Under the pieces are notes generated by a model. It saw only the letters and a list, made by a program, of their open reading frames with translations. It was not told the DNA's origin and did no database searches. Source: JOPF136 sp963773835 (GTDB lineage Bacteria; Acidobacteriota; Terriglobia; Acidiferrales; UBA7541). Taken from it: 64,000 nt of DNA. Every line of letters starts with the position of its first letter. Position 1 is the stretch's first letter. The stretch is from assembly GCA_963773835.1 (NCBI GenBank), contig CAVZCQ010000001.1, forward strand, positions 1,488,001-1,552,000, written 5' to 3'. The translations under genes and the position numbers were made by a program. Of this stretch, positions 42,361-50,489 are shown piece by piece.

Positions 42361-43362
42361 ATGAGCGGTCGAGTGCTGTTCTTTGCGAGCGTGCTGGGGG
42401 TCCTGGCGGCGGGCGCGCACGCGTTCTCAGGGATGGCGGAGCGGCCGGGGTACGAGCGCGGGGGAAACGGAAGTGAGAATGTCGCAGAATCGCGGCAGCT
42501 CGAGATCGGCGGCGCGATCCTTACGGTGAATCTGGCCGCGGGGCGCACGGACGTGGCTCCGCAGCGGCTTTTTGCCTGGGTGACGCGCGCCGCCCGCGCT
42601 GTGGCCATGTATTACAGCGGTTTTCCGGTGAGCCGGGCGGAGGTGAACGTAAGGCCATCCCCGGGGCGCGACGGAGTGTTCCACGGCTTCACGTTTTTGC
42701 CGGATTCCGGGATCCTCACCACGCGGATTTCCGTCGGCGAACACACCCGTGAAACCGAGCTGGCGAGCGACTGGATGATGACGCACGAACTGGTCCACAT
42801 GGCGTTTCCTTCGATGGCGGAAGAGCATCACTGGATCGAGGAGGGAATCGCCACCTACGTGGAACCCATCGCGCGCGCACAAGACGGACAGATTCCGGTG
42901 AGTTCCGTGTGGCAGCAACTGGTGGATGGACTGCCGAAAGGCGAGCCGGAACCTGGCGATGAGGGATTGGACCACACGCACACCTGGGGGCGCACGTACT
43001 GGGGAGGGGCCCTGTACTGCCTGATGGCCGACGTGGGAATCCGGGAGGCGACGAGCAACCGCATGGGCCTCGAGGACGCACTGAGGGGCATCGTGGCGGC
43101 GGGCGGGTCAATGGAAAAGGAGTGGAACATCGAGCGGGCGCTGGAAACGGGAGACAAAGCCACGGGCACGAAAGTGCTGATGAACCTCTACGGGAAAATG
43201 AAAGCGGCGCCGGCTTCGGTGGATCTGGCGCAGTTGTGGCGGGAATTGGGCGTGGAGAACAGAAGCGGCACCGTGTCGTTCCAGGATAATGCGCCGCTGG
43301 CGGCGATTCGCCGTGCGATTACGGAGACGCCGCGGGCGAGGCTGGCGCCGGTGAAACCCTAA
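42361..43362 (+). CDS. Exported gluzincin-type metallopeptidase-like protein
   Basis: A 333-aa protein. Signal peptide from ATG 42361 (VLFFASVLGVLAAGAHA). MTHELVHMAF (His142-Glu-x-x-His) followed by HWIEEGIATYVEPIAR gives the HExxH-x18-E-type zinc site of gluzincins (M1/M61-like). TWGRTYWGGALYCLMAD follows, as in M61 proteins. An in-frame ATG at 42280 would extend it by 27 residues without helping the signal peptide. It probably acts in the periplasm; substrate unknown. Confidence 0.78.
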   Translation: MSGRVLFFASVLGVLAAGAHAFSGMAERPGYERGGNGSENVAESRQLEIGGAILTVNLAAGRTDVAPQRLFAWVTRAARAVAMYYSGFPVSRAEVNVRPSPGRDGVFHGFTFLPDSGILTTRISVGEHTRETELASDWMMTHELVHMAFPSMAEEHHWIEEGIATYVEPIARAQDGQIPVSSVWQQLVDGLPKGEPEPGDEGLDHTHTWGRTYWGGALYCLMADVGIREATSNRMGLEDALRGIVAAGGSMEKEWNIERALETGDKATGTKVLMNLYGKMKAAPASVDLAQLWRELGVENRSGTVSFQDNAPLAAIRRAITETPRARLAPVKP

Positions 43363-43367
43363 AGAGT

Positions 43368-43416
43368 GAAAATCGAAAAACGAAAAACGAAAATCGAAAG
43401 ACGAAAGACGGAGATC
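43368..43416. repeat. Seven tandem 7-bp units (GAAAAWC/GAAAGAC)
   Basis: Seven head-to-tail heptamers (GAAAATC, GAAAAAC, GAAAAAC, GAAAATC, GAAAGAC, GAAAGAC, GGAGATC) lie between the gluzincin and MOSC genes, which converge. The A-rich composition stands out from the surroundings. Unit length is too short for CRISPR. Confidence 0.9.
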
Positions 43417-43446
43417 GATATACATCAGTGTAGAGGTAGTGTGCCG

Positions 43447-44241
43447 CTATGCCAGAACAGTGACAGGGTCGCCGATGCGGAGTGTGCCAGGGGCGGCGGC
43501 AACGAGGTTCCAGCCGAAAAATATGTCGCTGTTGCGGCGGCGGAAGGTCGCCAGAGTACGCATAGGTTCTCGGCCCATTTCACCGGTTTCGGGGTTCACG
43601 GTGGGAATGGAGCAGCGCGCGCAGGGTTTGGCGAGGCTGAATTCCACTTCACCGACGCGGACTTTGCGCCAGGCGTCTTCGGCAAACGGCTCGGCACCCT
43701 CGATGACGAGATTGGGGCGGAAACGACGCATCTGGACGGGTTCGTCGAGGCGGCGGTTCAAATCGTCGAGCGAACCCTGGTTGATGAGCAGCAGCGGGAA
43801 ACCGTCGGCGAGGCTGACACTCACGCCCTTCGCGGCGTAAATGCGGTTGACCTGGCGGAAGGAGTCATCGGGCTGATAGACGAGCCGGCACGGCGCGCCG
43901 AGGAATTGCGTGAACCAGCCGTGCGCGGAATCGGCGGCGAGCTGGACATCCACATCGTCGTCGAACAGGCGAGCCAGCAGGCGCTGCCCATTGCCGGGGA
44001 AGGGAATCGGGACCTGCAACGGCTGCATCCCCGGAGCCGAGCAGGCCAGTTCGCCCGAGCCGTTGTCTACTGAGATGAGCGCCATTCGCGGGAGGTCGCG
44101 CTGGGAGAGCATGACGCCGCGCTCGTCGATGAGCATCCAGCGGCGGTCGCCGGCGGGGCCGCGGGAGTCGAGCGGCATTTCGCGGAGGGGGATCCCGCGC
44201 GCCGATTTCAGCGGATAAATGTGGAGTTCGGTGACTTTCAT
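43447..44241 (-). CDS. MOSC-domain protein (YcbX/mARC-like)
   Basis: A 264-aa protein. The N-terminal MOSC beta-barrel domain is KVTELHIYPLKSARGIPL; the C-terminal MOSC domain has RFRPNLVIEGAEPFAEDAW and KPCARCSIPTVNPETGE with the molybdenum-coordinating Cys (KPC-RC). This group reduces N-hydroxylated compounds with a sulfurated molybdenum cofactor. ATG 44241 is used; longer frames upstream carry no family residues. Divergent from the DUF488 gene. Confidence 0.9.
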   Translation of the reverse strand: MKVTELHIYPLKSARGIPLREMPLDSRGPAGDRRWMLIDERGVMLSQRDLPRMALISVDNGSGELACSAPGMQPLQVPIPFPGNGQRLLARLFDDDVDVQLAADSAHGWFTQFLGAPCRLVYQPDDSFRQVNRIYAAKGVSVSLADGFPLLLINQGSLDDLNRRLDEPVQMRRFRPNLVIEGAEPFAEDAWRKVRVGEVEFSLAKPCARCSIPTVNPETGEMGREPMRTLATFRRRNSDIFFGWNLVAAAPGTLRIGDPVTVLA

Positions 44242-44344
44242 TTGGCGGACTCGCGAACATGCTACGCGAGGCTGCGTATGGTGCAAAGAGACAATCCGGC
44301 CTGCGCGTTGCCGGGCGGCGGCGACAGCGCCTAAAGTGGACGGC

Positions 44345-44959
44345 GTGAAGAGCGGAGCAATAAGAAAACGCACGGCACAGCGGGCACCGGCGCGGACGGT
44401 TGTGTTCATCGTGGGGCATTCCACGCGAACGATTGAGGAGTTTCTGGGCCTGCTGCGGGCCCACGGAATCCGGCTGCTGGTGGATGTGCGCACGGTGCCG
44501 CGGTCGCGGCACAATCCGCAGTTCAATCAGGAGGCGCTGCGAGGCGCCCTGCGCAGGGCGCGGATCGGGTACCGGCACATGAAAGGATTGGGCGGGCTGC
44601 GGCATGCGCGAAAAGACTCGCCCAATGGCGCGTGGCGCAACGCGAGTTTTCGCGGATTTGCAGATTACATGCAGACGCCGGAATTCGTGGAGAACCTGGA
44701 GCGCGTGATCGAGTTCGCGCGGCGCAGCCCGGCAGCGTTGATGTGCGCTGAGGCGGTTCCCTGGCGGTGCCACAGGTCGTTGATTGCGGACGCGCTGCTC
44801 GCGCGCCGAATCCGCGTGGAGGAGCTGAGCAGCCTGTCGTCAACGCGGCCGCATACGCTCACGCCCTGGGCGCGAGTGCGAGGGAGGCGGGTGGACTACC
44901 CTGCGGAAGGGGAAAGCACCTCGTCGCAAGGGCCGGCGCAGAGAAAAAACGCCGGCTAG
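44345..44959 (+). CDS. DUF488 protein
   Basis: A 204-aa protein. VFIVGHSTRTIEEFLGLL, RLLVDVRTVPRSRHNPQFNQ, GLGGLR, FADYMQTPEF and ALMCAEAVPWRCHRSLIA are the DUF488 motifs, including the MCAE-P--CHR segment. The function is not established; thiol chemistry by the conserved Cys residues has been suggested for the family. GTG 44345 is the likely start, since upstream codons are outside the family. The stop codon TAG is part of an inverted repeat (44950-44968). Confidence 0.88.
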   Translation: MKSGAIRKRTAQRAPARTVVFIVGHSTRTIEEFLGLLRAHGIRLLVDVRTVPRSRHNPQFNQEALRGALRRARIGYRHMKGLGGLRHARKDSPNGAWRNASFRGFADYMQTPEFVENLERVIEFARRSPAALMCAEAVPWRCHRSLIADALLARRIRVEELSSLSSTRPHTLTPWARVRGRRVDYPAEGESTSSQGPAQRKNAG

Positions 44960-44968
44960 AAGCCGGCG
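44950..44968. repeat. Hairpin repeat overlapping the DUF488 stop
   Basis: CGCCGGCT-AGA-AGCCGGCG, 8-bp arms, followed by CTACCACACGTG. It supplies the stop codon of the DUF488 gene and resembles the 38907 hairpin in design. Confidence 0.6.
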
Positions 44969-45025
44969 CTACCACACGTGCGAGGTGCGCGAGAGGCGCG
45001 GGATTGGATAGAATTATCGCCGCCG

Positions 45026-45466
45026 ATGCCACCGCCAGCGCCACGACCGCGAGTCTTGATCCTGGGCGCGCAGAACTCCGCGCGGAGCCAGATGGGAGAG
45101 GCCATCCTGCGGCATGTGGCCGGAGATTTGATTCAGGTGGTGAGCGCGGGGATACGGGCGGGTACCGTTGAACCGCTGGCACTTGAAGCGCTGCGCGAGG
45201 CGGAGGTGGACACCGCGGGGCTGCGGTCGAAATCGGTGGAGGAATTCAGCGGGCAGGAGTTCGAGGCGGTCATCACGGTGTGCGACCAGGCTCGCGAGGC
45301 GTGTCCCGTGTTCCCGGGGCGCGGAGTACGCGTGCATTACAGCATTCCAGACCCGGCTGCAGTGGAAGGGACGCCGGATGAGCGGCTGGAGGCGTTCCGG
45401 CGCACGCGGGACCTGCTGTTTTCGTGCCTGTGCGAATTCGTGACCGTGCTGGTGGGGCCGGGCTAG
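45026..45466 (+). CDS. ArsC-like (low-molecular-weight phosphatase fold) protein lacking the nucleophile
   Basis: A 146-aa protein of the thioredoxin-coupled arsenate reductase / LMW-PTP fold. The P-loop, normally C-x-x-NSARSQM, reads LILGAQNSARSQM, so the catalytic Cys is Gly14; Arg20 is kept. The two resolving cysteines of ArsC are both present, Cys86 and Cys93 (VCDQAREACPVFPG), as is Asp109-Pro in IPDPA. It cannot perform the normal reaction as read. It may be a binding protein, a decayed enzyme or one with changed chemistry. ATG 45026 is chosen over a GTG at 44978. ThiS follows 21 bp later. Confidence 0.82.
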   Translation: MPPPAPRPRVLILGAQNSARSQMGEAILRHVAGDLIQVVSAGIRAGTVEPLALEALREAEVDTAGLRSKSVEEFSGQEFEAVITVCDQAREACPVFPGRGVRVHYSIPDPAAVEGTPDERLEAFRRTRDLLFSCLCEFVTVLVGPG

Positions 45467-45487
45467 CAGAGGCGGCGCAAAGGGGCG

Positions 45488-45688
45488 ATGCAGATTCACT
45501 TGAATGGCGAGGGACGCGATGTTCCGGATGGCCTGAACGTGATCACGCTGCTGGCGCATTTGGGGTTGAATCCTGCACGCGTGGCGATCGAGCGAAACCT
45601 GGAGATCCTGCCGCGGGGGCGGTGGACTTCCACGGCAGTCGCGGAAGGCGACCGTTTCGAGATTGTGCAGTTCGTGGGAGGCGGGTGA
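45488..45688 (+). CDS. thiS: ThiS/MoaD-like sulfur carrier protein
   Basis: A 66-aa beta-grasp protein: MQIHLNGEGRDVPDGLNVIT, VAIERNLEILPR, EGDRFEIVQFVGGG, ending in the Gly-Gly tail that is adenylated and thiocarboxylated. The pattern is that of ThiS, sulfur donor for the thiazole of thiamin. thiG and thiF are not adjacent here, so its partner enzymes must be elsewhere. Confidence 0.88.
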   Translation: MQIHLNGEGRDVPDGLNVITLLAHLGLNPARVAIERNLEILPRGRWTSTAVAEGDRFEIVQFVGGG

Positions 45689-45713
45689 ACTCTGGCAATG
45701 GCTGTCTCCGCCG

Positions 45714-46118
45714 CTACCGGCGGGAGCGCGCAGCCAGATACCGCTTCCACGGCATCCAATAGTACTTCGGCCAGCCTTTCCTTACGCCAGCGTGATCTTG
45801 CACCGGGACGTTGACGTGGACCAGGTCGACCCGCGTCCTTGTTGCGACCGGAGTGAAACACATCACGAGAATCGAATCCGGGTCGGCGGGCTTGAACATC
45901 ACGGAACGCCAGGACTGGACAATCATCTTGCCCGGCACGAGCAGGAGAGTGGCGCCGGAGAGCGCGCCGTTCCAGGCGGTGAATCGTCCACCCACTTTGC
46001 GGCTCATGCGTGCCGCGCCACCGGTCGCAGCGGAATGCTTCCTCGAGTCCATGTACATCTCGTAGAGAGTTTTCGGGGAGGCTTTGAAGACGATGGACTG
46101 CTGGATTGGCTGTGTCAT
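45714..46118 (-). CDS. SRPBCC (AHSA1-like) domain protein
   Basis: A 134-aa helix-grip protein: QQSIVFKASPKTLYEMYMD at the start, VGGRFTAWNGALSGATLLL, IVQSWRSVMF and VDLVHVNVPVQDHAGVRKGW. SRPBCC proteins bind small ligands or help chaperones; the role of this one is unknown. ATG 46118 has GGGAGG upstream; an earlier in-frame codon (46133) is less likely. Confidence 0.85.
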   Translation of the reverse strand: MTQPIQQSIVFKASPKTLYEMYMDSRKHSAATGGAARMSRKVGGRFTAWNGALSGATLLLVPGKMIVQSWRSVMFKPADPDSILVMCFTPVATRTRVDLVHVNVPVQDHAGVRKGWPKYYWMPWKRYLAARSRR

Positions 46119-46318
46119 GGGGCCTCCCGGCAATTACGCGATTGCGCGCTGCCGTCTAAATGATCCCCGAGCCTACTCCCAAGCGTGGAATGGTCGCAAT
46201 CCCACGGCATGGAAACTACCAAGTCGCGGGACTCAACGGACCGAGAGAGCAAGTTTCCATGAACTGAGGCCCGGAATGCATCCTTCCCGCAAAGGCGCGC
46301 ATCTGGAGAAGGAACGAG

Positions 46319-47680
46319 ATGAGCACCCCGGCTGTTTCCACCCAAACCCTGTCGCCGTATTCGGAGTTCGTCAACCCGCGCTGGGAAGAGCTTCTGGATC
46401 TGGTGGGAATGAACGTTCGCTACGAGCGCTGCCTCGGGGCGGAACTCTTCACGCGGGACGGCAGGCGCATCCTGGACTTTCTTTCCGGCTATTGCGTACA
46501 CAATACGGGACACAACCATCCGCACATCGTGGAGGCCCTCAAAGAGGAATTGGACCGGTGCGGCCCGGCGATGCTGCAGACGGACGTGCCCGAACTGGCC
46601 GGCGAGCTGGCACGGCGGCTTTGCGCGCTGGCCGGTGGCGGGCTGAACAAAGTGTACTTTGCCAGCTCGGGGAGCGAGGGAGTCGAGGCCGCGATCAAAT
46701 TCTGCCGCGCGGCAACGGGCCGCGCCGGCCTGCTTTACGCGGAAGGCGGGTTCCACGGACTCACCTGCGGGGCCCTTTCGCTGATGAGCGACCCCTTCTG
46801 GCGCAAAGGATTCGGGCCCATGCTGCCGGGGACGGAATCAGTGCCCTTCGGTGATTTATCTGCGCTGGAAGAGAAGCTGAAGACGCGGAGGTTCGCCGGA
46901 TTCATCACCGAGCCGGTGCAGTCCGAAGCGGGCATCCGGATCCCGCCCGCAGAATATTTTCCTGCGGCTGAGCGTCTCTGCAAACGATACGGGACGCTTC
47001 TTGTGATGGACGAGGTGCAGACCGGAATGTTCCGCACGGGTCCGTTCCTTGCCGCGCAACACCTTGCGACGCGGCCGGACATGGTGATCCTGGCGAAGGC
47101 GTTGAGCGGGGGCCTGATCCCGTCCGGTGCGGTGCTGATGACGGATGAAATCTACGATTCCGTCTATTCCTCGCTGCAGCGGGCCATCGTGCATACGTCC
47201 ACGTTCAGCGAGAACGGCCTGGCGATGCGTGCGGGACTGGCCACGCTGGACGTCCTGGAACAGGAGGGGCTGGGGCAGCGGGCAACCGCGGCAGGAGCGG
47301 AAATCCGGCGGCAACTTAGCGAGCAGCTCGCCCCCTTCGAGATGGTGAAGGAGGTCCGCGGAATCGGGCTGCTGTGCGGAATTGAGTTCGCCGCGCCGCG
47401 GGGACTCGGGCTGCGGGTGTCGTTCGAGGCATTTCGGAAGATTCACCCCGCCATGTTCGGGCAGTGCCTGGTGATGCGGCTTTTTCGCGACCGCGGGATC
47501 CTGGCGCAAATCTGCGGAAACAATTTTCTGGTGCTGAAAGTCGCGCCGCCACTGAACGTTTCCACCGAGCAGGTGGCGGAATTTGTGGCCGGAATGCGGG
47601 ACACGGTGGCGTTCGTACACTCGTCGATGGGATTCTGGACCGAGGCCCTGCAACTGGTGCGCCGGGGCATCCGAATTTAG
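46319..47680 (+). CDS. Class III aminotransferase (PLP-dependent)
   Basis: A 453-aa aminotransferase. It has YFASSGSEGVEAAIK (phosphate-binding region), VMDEVQTGMFRTG (Asp binds the pyridine nitrogen) and ILAKALSGGLIPSG with the Schiff-base Lys at about 260. The family includes ornithine/acetylornithine aminotransferases and the hopanoid side-chain enzyme HpnO. The neighbours (geranylgeranyl-reductase-like, YceI) might point to lipid side chains, but no hpn cluster is present. GGAGAAGGAACG precedes ATG 46319. Confidence 0.87.
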   Translation: MSTPAVSTQTLSPYSEFVNPRWEELLDLVGMNVRYERCLGAELFTRDGRRILDFLSGYCVHNTGHNHPHIVEALKEELDRCGPAMLQTDVPELAGELARRLCALAGGGLNKVYFASSGSEGVEAAIKFCRAATGRAGLLYAEGGFHGLTCGALSLMSDPFWRKGFGPMLPGTESVPFGDLSALEEKLKTRRFAGFITEPVQSEAGIRIPPAEYFPAAERLCKRYGTLLVMDEVQTGMFRTGPFLAAQHLATRPDMVILAKALSGGLIPSGAVLMTDEIYDSVYSSLQRAIVHTSTFSENGLAMRAGLATLDVLEQEGLGQRATAAGAEIRRQLSEQLAPFEMVKEVRGIGLLCGIEFAAPRGLGLRVSFEAFRKIHPAMFGQCLVMRLFRDRGILAQICGNNFLVLKVAPPLNVSTEQVAEFVAGMRDTVAFVHSSMGFWTEALQLVRRGIRI

Positions 47681-47769
47681 CCCGGCAGGGTGAGAAACCC
47701 GGCTACATGGCGAACGCCCAGCCCATCTAACAATCGCGCGCACTCACTGCTGGGAGCGGGAACTGAGCG

Positions 47770-48876
47770 ATGGCTGAGAGTACAGATGTATTTGTGATTG
47801 GCGGAGGGCCCGCAGGGCTCGCCGCGGCGATTGCCGCGCGGCGGAAGGGATTGCGGGTGACGCTGGCCGATCAAACGGCACCGGGGGCGGACAAAGCCTG
47901 CGGAGAAGGGCTGATGCCGGAAACGCTGGAGGCACTGCGCCGCCTGGGCGTCGAGATCCCCATGACCGCGGGGCGGCCGTTTCGGGGCATTCGCTTCCTC
48001 AATGGCAGCCAGGAGGTCGATGCAGGCTTTCCTGCGAGCCACGGGCTGGGCGTGAGACGCACGACCTTGCACGCGGTGTTGGCGGAGCATGCGGCCGGGT
48101 GTGGCGTCCAGTTGCTGTGGAGGAGCAGCCCCGCGGGAATTACACGCGCGGGGGTCCGGCTGGGACAGCGGGTGATCACCTCGAAGTGGATCGTGGCCGC
48201 TGACGGAGGGAATTCAACGGCCCGGGCCTGGAGCGCGTTGGATCCCGTGCCGGCTTCCCAGCGGCGCTTCGGCTTCCGCCGGCATTATCGCGTTGCGCCG
48301 TGGACGGATCGGGTGGAAGTTCATTGGGGCGACGATTGCCAGTTCTACGTGACGCCTGTGGGGCCGCAGGAGGTGTGCGTGGCGCTGCTCTCGAGTTCGC
48401 CGCGACTGCGCATCGGCGAGGCACTTCCGGGGTTTCCGGCGCTGGCTGCGCGGCTGGCCTCGGCTGCAGCCGTCAGCCCGGAGCGCGGGGCCACTTGCAC
48501 GACGACGCGCCTGCCGCGCGTGTACCGCGGACGCCTGGCGCTGGTGGGCGACGCATCCGGCGGAGTGGACCCTATCACCGGGCAGGGACTTTTCCTGGCG
48601 TTCTCGCAGGCGCTGGCGCTGGCGGAGGCATTCGCAGCGGAGAACCTGGCGCAGTATGAGGCGGCGCACCGGCGGCTGGCGCGGCGGCCCGCGTTCATGG
48701 CGCGGTTGATGCTGATGATGGACGGACGGGCGAGATTGCGGCGCAGGGTCATGCGGATCTTTGCGGAGGAACCGCGGCTGTTCGCGCGAATGCTGGCGGT
48801 GCACGTGGGCTCGGCCAGTGCGGTGGATTACGCGGTAAACGGGCTGCAACTGGGCTGGCGGCTGGTGACGGCGTGA
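47770..48876 (+). CDS. FAD-dependent oxidoreductase (geranylgeranyl reductase family)
   Basis: A 368-aa flavoprotein. VFVIGGGPAGLAAAIAARRKG (G-x-G-x-x-G) is the FAD dinucleotide motif. CGEGLMPETLEALRRLG, IVAADGGNSTARAW and LALVGDASGGVDPITGQGLF are the other group motifs. Members reduce isoprenoid double bonds or hydroxylate aromatic compounds. Its stop overlaps the downstream YceI gene by 4 bp, and YceI proteins bind isoprenoid lipids, which fits a shared lipid pathway (inference). Confidence 0.85.
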   Translation: MAESTDVFVIGGGPAGLAAAIAARRKGLRVTLADQTAPGADKACGEGLMPETLEALRRLGVEIPMTAGRPFRGIRFLNGSQEVDAGFPASHGLGVRRTTLHAVLAEHAAGCGVQLLWRSSPAGITRAGVRLGQRVITSKWIVAADGGNSTARAWSALDPVPASQRRFGFRRHYRVAPWTDRVEVHWGDDCQFYVTPVGPQEVCVALLSSSPRLRIGEALPGFPALAARLASAAAVSPERGATCTTTRLPRVYRGRLALVGDASGGVDPITGQGLFLAFSQALALAEAFAAENLAQYEAAHRRLARRPAFMARLMLMMDGRARLRRRVMRIFAEEPRLFARMLAVHVGSASAVDYAVNGLQLGWRLVTA

Positions 48877-49514
48877 GGCGGGGGCGGTTGGCCGCGGCGC
48901 GAGCCGCGCGCAGCGCAGGGCTGTGGCTGGCGCTGGTGGCCGCCGCTGTGCTGTCTTCCGCGCGGGCGATCCCTGCCGCGATGCCGCAGAGTCCGGCCGG
49001 CGACCTGGTGTTTGAAGTGAATCCCGCGGATACGAAAGTGAATTTCACGCTGGGCGCGACGATGCACACAGTGCACGGAACGTTTCAACCGCTGCGCGGG
49101 CACATCGAGTACAGCGGGGCGACGGGCGCTCTTCGCGGAGAGATTGTAGTGGACGCGCCGAGCGGGGCGAGCGGAGACGCTTCGCGGGACAAAAAAATGC
49201 ACGCGGAAGTTCTGGAGAGCGAGAAGTATCCTGCGATTGCGTTTCGTCTGGACCGGGTGGAGGGAAAACTCGCGGCTGCGGGCGAATCGGCCGTCGAGGT
49301 GCACGGGATCTTCTCGCTCCATGGCGCGGAACACGAGTTGACGGTGCCTGCGACGGTAAAACTCGACGGAAAAAACTGGACCGCGACAGTTCACTTCACC
49401 GTGCCATACGTGCAGTGGGGGCTGAAGAATCCGAGCGTCTTCTTTCTGCGCGTCAGCAAATCCGTGGACGTTGATATCGCTGCAACCGGAACGTTCGCGC
49501 CAGCGAGCCGGTAG
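48873..49514 (+). CDS. YceI-family periplasmic protein
   Basis: A 213-aa protein. Signal peptide about 1-36 (LWLALVAAAVLSSARAIPA). The YceI fold follows: LVFEVNPADTKVNFTLGATM, VHGTFQPLRGHIEY, MHAEVLESEKYPAIAFR. It probably binds a long-chain isoprenoid. GTG 48873 overlaps the stop of the FAD reductase gene (GTGA), a strong sign of translational coupling. It overlaps the minus-strand HicB-like gene at its end by 62 bp. Confidence 0.85.
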   Translation: MRRGRLAAARAARSAGLWLALVAAAVLSSARAIPAAMPQSPAGDLVFEVNPADTKVNFTLGATMHTVHGTFQPLRGHIEYSGATGALRGEIVVDAPSGASGDASRDKKMHAEVLESEKYPAIAFRLDRVEGKLAAAGESAVEVHGIFSLHGAEHELTVPATVKLDGKNWTATVHFTVPYVQWGLKNPSVFFLRVSKSVDVDIAATGTFAPASR

Positions 49515-49719
49515 GGCGAGTTTTCTCTTTGCGACTGCGGCGCGTTGGGGCCGCTGCCGGGAATTCTTCGAGATAGAGCTCGGTCGCTTCTCTCAGGTTG
49601 GCAATCGCCTCGCGCTGGGTCCCTCCTTGGCTCACCGTCCCGACTTCCAGGCAGCCAGCAACCCAGTGGTTGCCCTCCCTGTGAAGCACGGCAGTCGCGG
49701 TTGCTAGAGAGCGAGTCAT
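49453..49719 (-). CDS. Solitary HicB-like antitoxin
   Basis: An 88-aa protein. ATAVLHREGNHWVAGCLEVG, VSQGGTQREAIANLREATELYLEE fits the HicB-like partial RNase-H fold. No HicA partner lies next to it. It starts 2 bp after the ribA stop (ATG 49719, with GGAG 9 bp upstream), so it is transcribed with ribA. The C-terminal 25 residues, read across the end of the convergent YceI gene, do not look like the family and may be a frameshifted tail. Confidence 0.65.
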   Translation of the reverse strand: MTRSLATATAVLHREGNHWVAGCLEVGTVSQGGTQREAIANLREATELYLEEFPAAAPTRRSRKEKTRPTGSLARTFRLQRYQRPRIC

Positions 49720-49721
49720 GC

Positions 49722-50363
49722 TCACACTCCGGCCAGCAGGTGGCCGAGTTTTCTCTTCTTGGTTTGCAGGTAGCCGCGCGAGCGGCGGGAGACGCGGGGC
49801 TGGCAGGGGACGCGTTCGACGACGCGGATACCGTTGGCTTCGAGCTGGCGCACTTTTTCGGGGTTGTTGGAGAGCAGACGCACGGAGCGGATGCCGAGTT
49901 TGCGGAGGACGGCGGCGGTGAACGTGTAATCGCGAGCGTCAGCGGAGAATCCCAATTCCTCGTTGGCTTCCACCGTGTCGCGTCCCAGATCCTGCAGCTC
50001 GTAGGCCTTCAGCTTGTTCATCAGGCCGATGCCGCGGCCCTCCTGCGGCAAATAGAGCAGCACGCCGGCGCGCGCGCGGCCGATCCTGCGGAGCGACAAC
50101 TCGAGCTGGGCACGGCAATCGCAGCGTTCGGAGCACAGCACGTCGCCGGTGAGGCATTGGGAGTGGATGCGCACCAGCGGCGCAGGCGCACGTGCGGGGT
50201 CGCCGCGGAGCAGGACGACGGCGCTCTCATCCGAGCCGCGTCCTTCGACGCCGAGAATCGTGAACCGGCCGAACCGGGAGGGCAACTTTGCACGCGCGAC
50301 GACGCGCGGGATAGAGCGGGACGCGCGGCGGGGCGGTTGCTTCCGGGATGTTTTTCCACGCAT
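49722..50363 (-). CDS. ribA: GTP cyclohydrolase II
   Basis: A 213-aa riboflavin-pathway enzyme that opens GTP to 2,5-diamino-6-ribosylamino-pyrimidinone 5'-phosphate. RIHSQCLTGDVLCSERCDC carries the zinc cysteines (70, 81, 83). LYLPQEGRGIGL and VRLLSNNPEKVR are the GTP-binding and catalytic motifs. The RibB (DHBP synthase) half of RibBA is absent, so it is a monofunctional enzyme. Start ATG 50363. Confidence 0.93.
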   Translation of the reverse strand: MRGKTSRKQPPRRASRSIPRVVARAKLPSRFGRFTILGVEGRGSDESAVVLLRGDPARAPAPLVRIHSQCLTGDVLCSERCDCRAQLELSLRRIGRARAGVLLYLPQEGRGIGLMNKLKAYELQDLGRDTVEANEELGFSADARDYTFTAAVLRKLGIRSVRLLSNNPEKVRQLEANGIRVVERVPCQPRVSRRSRGYLQTKKRKLGHLLAGV

Positions 50364-50489
50364 AGAGAAAACGGCAATTATAGCAGGGCGCGCCTTTACA
50401 CTCCCGGTTGGGTGGGCTAATTTAGGTTCGGCGCGTTCGTGCAGGCAGGAGCAGGGGATTGCCGCCGTTTTGGCGCCGAAAACTCTCGA

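Noticed and set aside
43368..43416. CRISPR array
   Set aside because: Units are 7 bp and directly adjacent with no spacers; no cas gene is present in the window.
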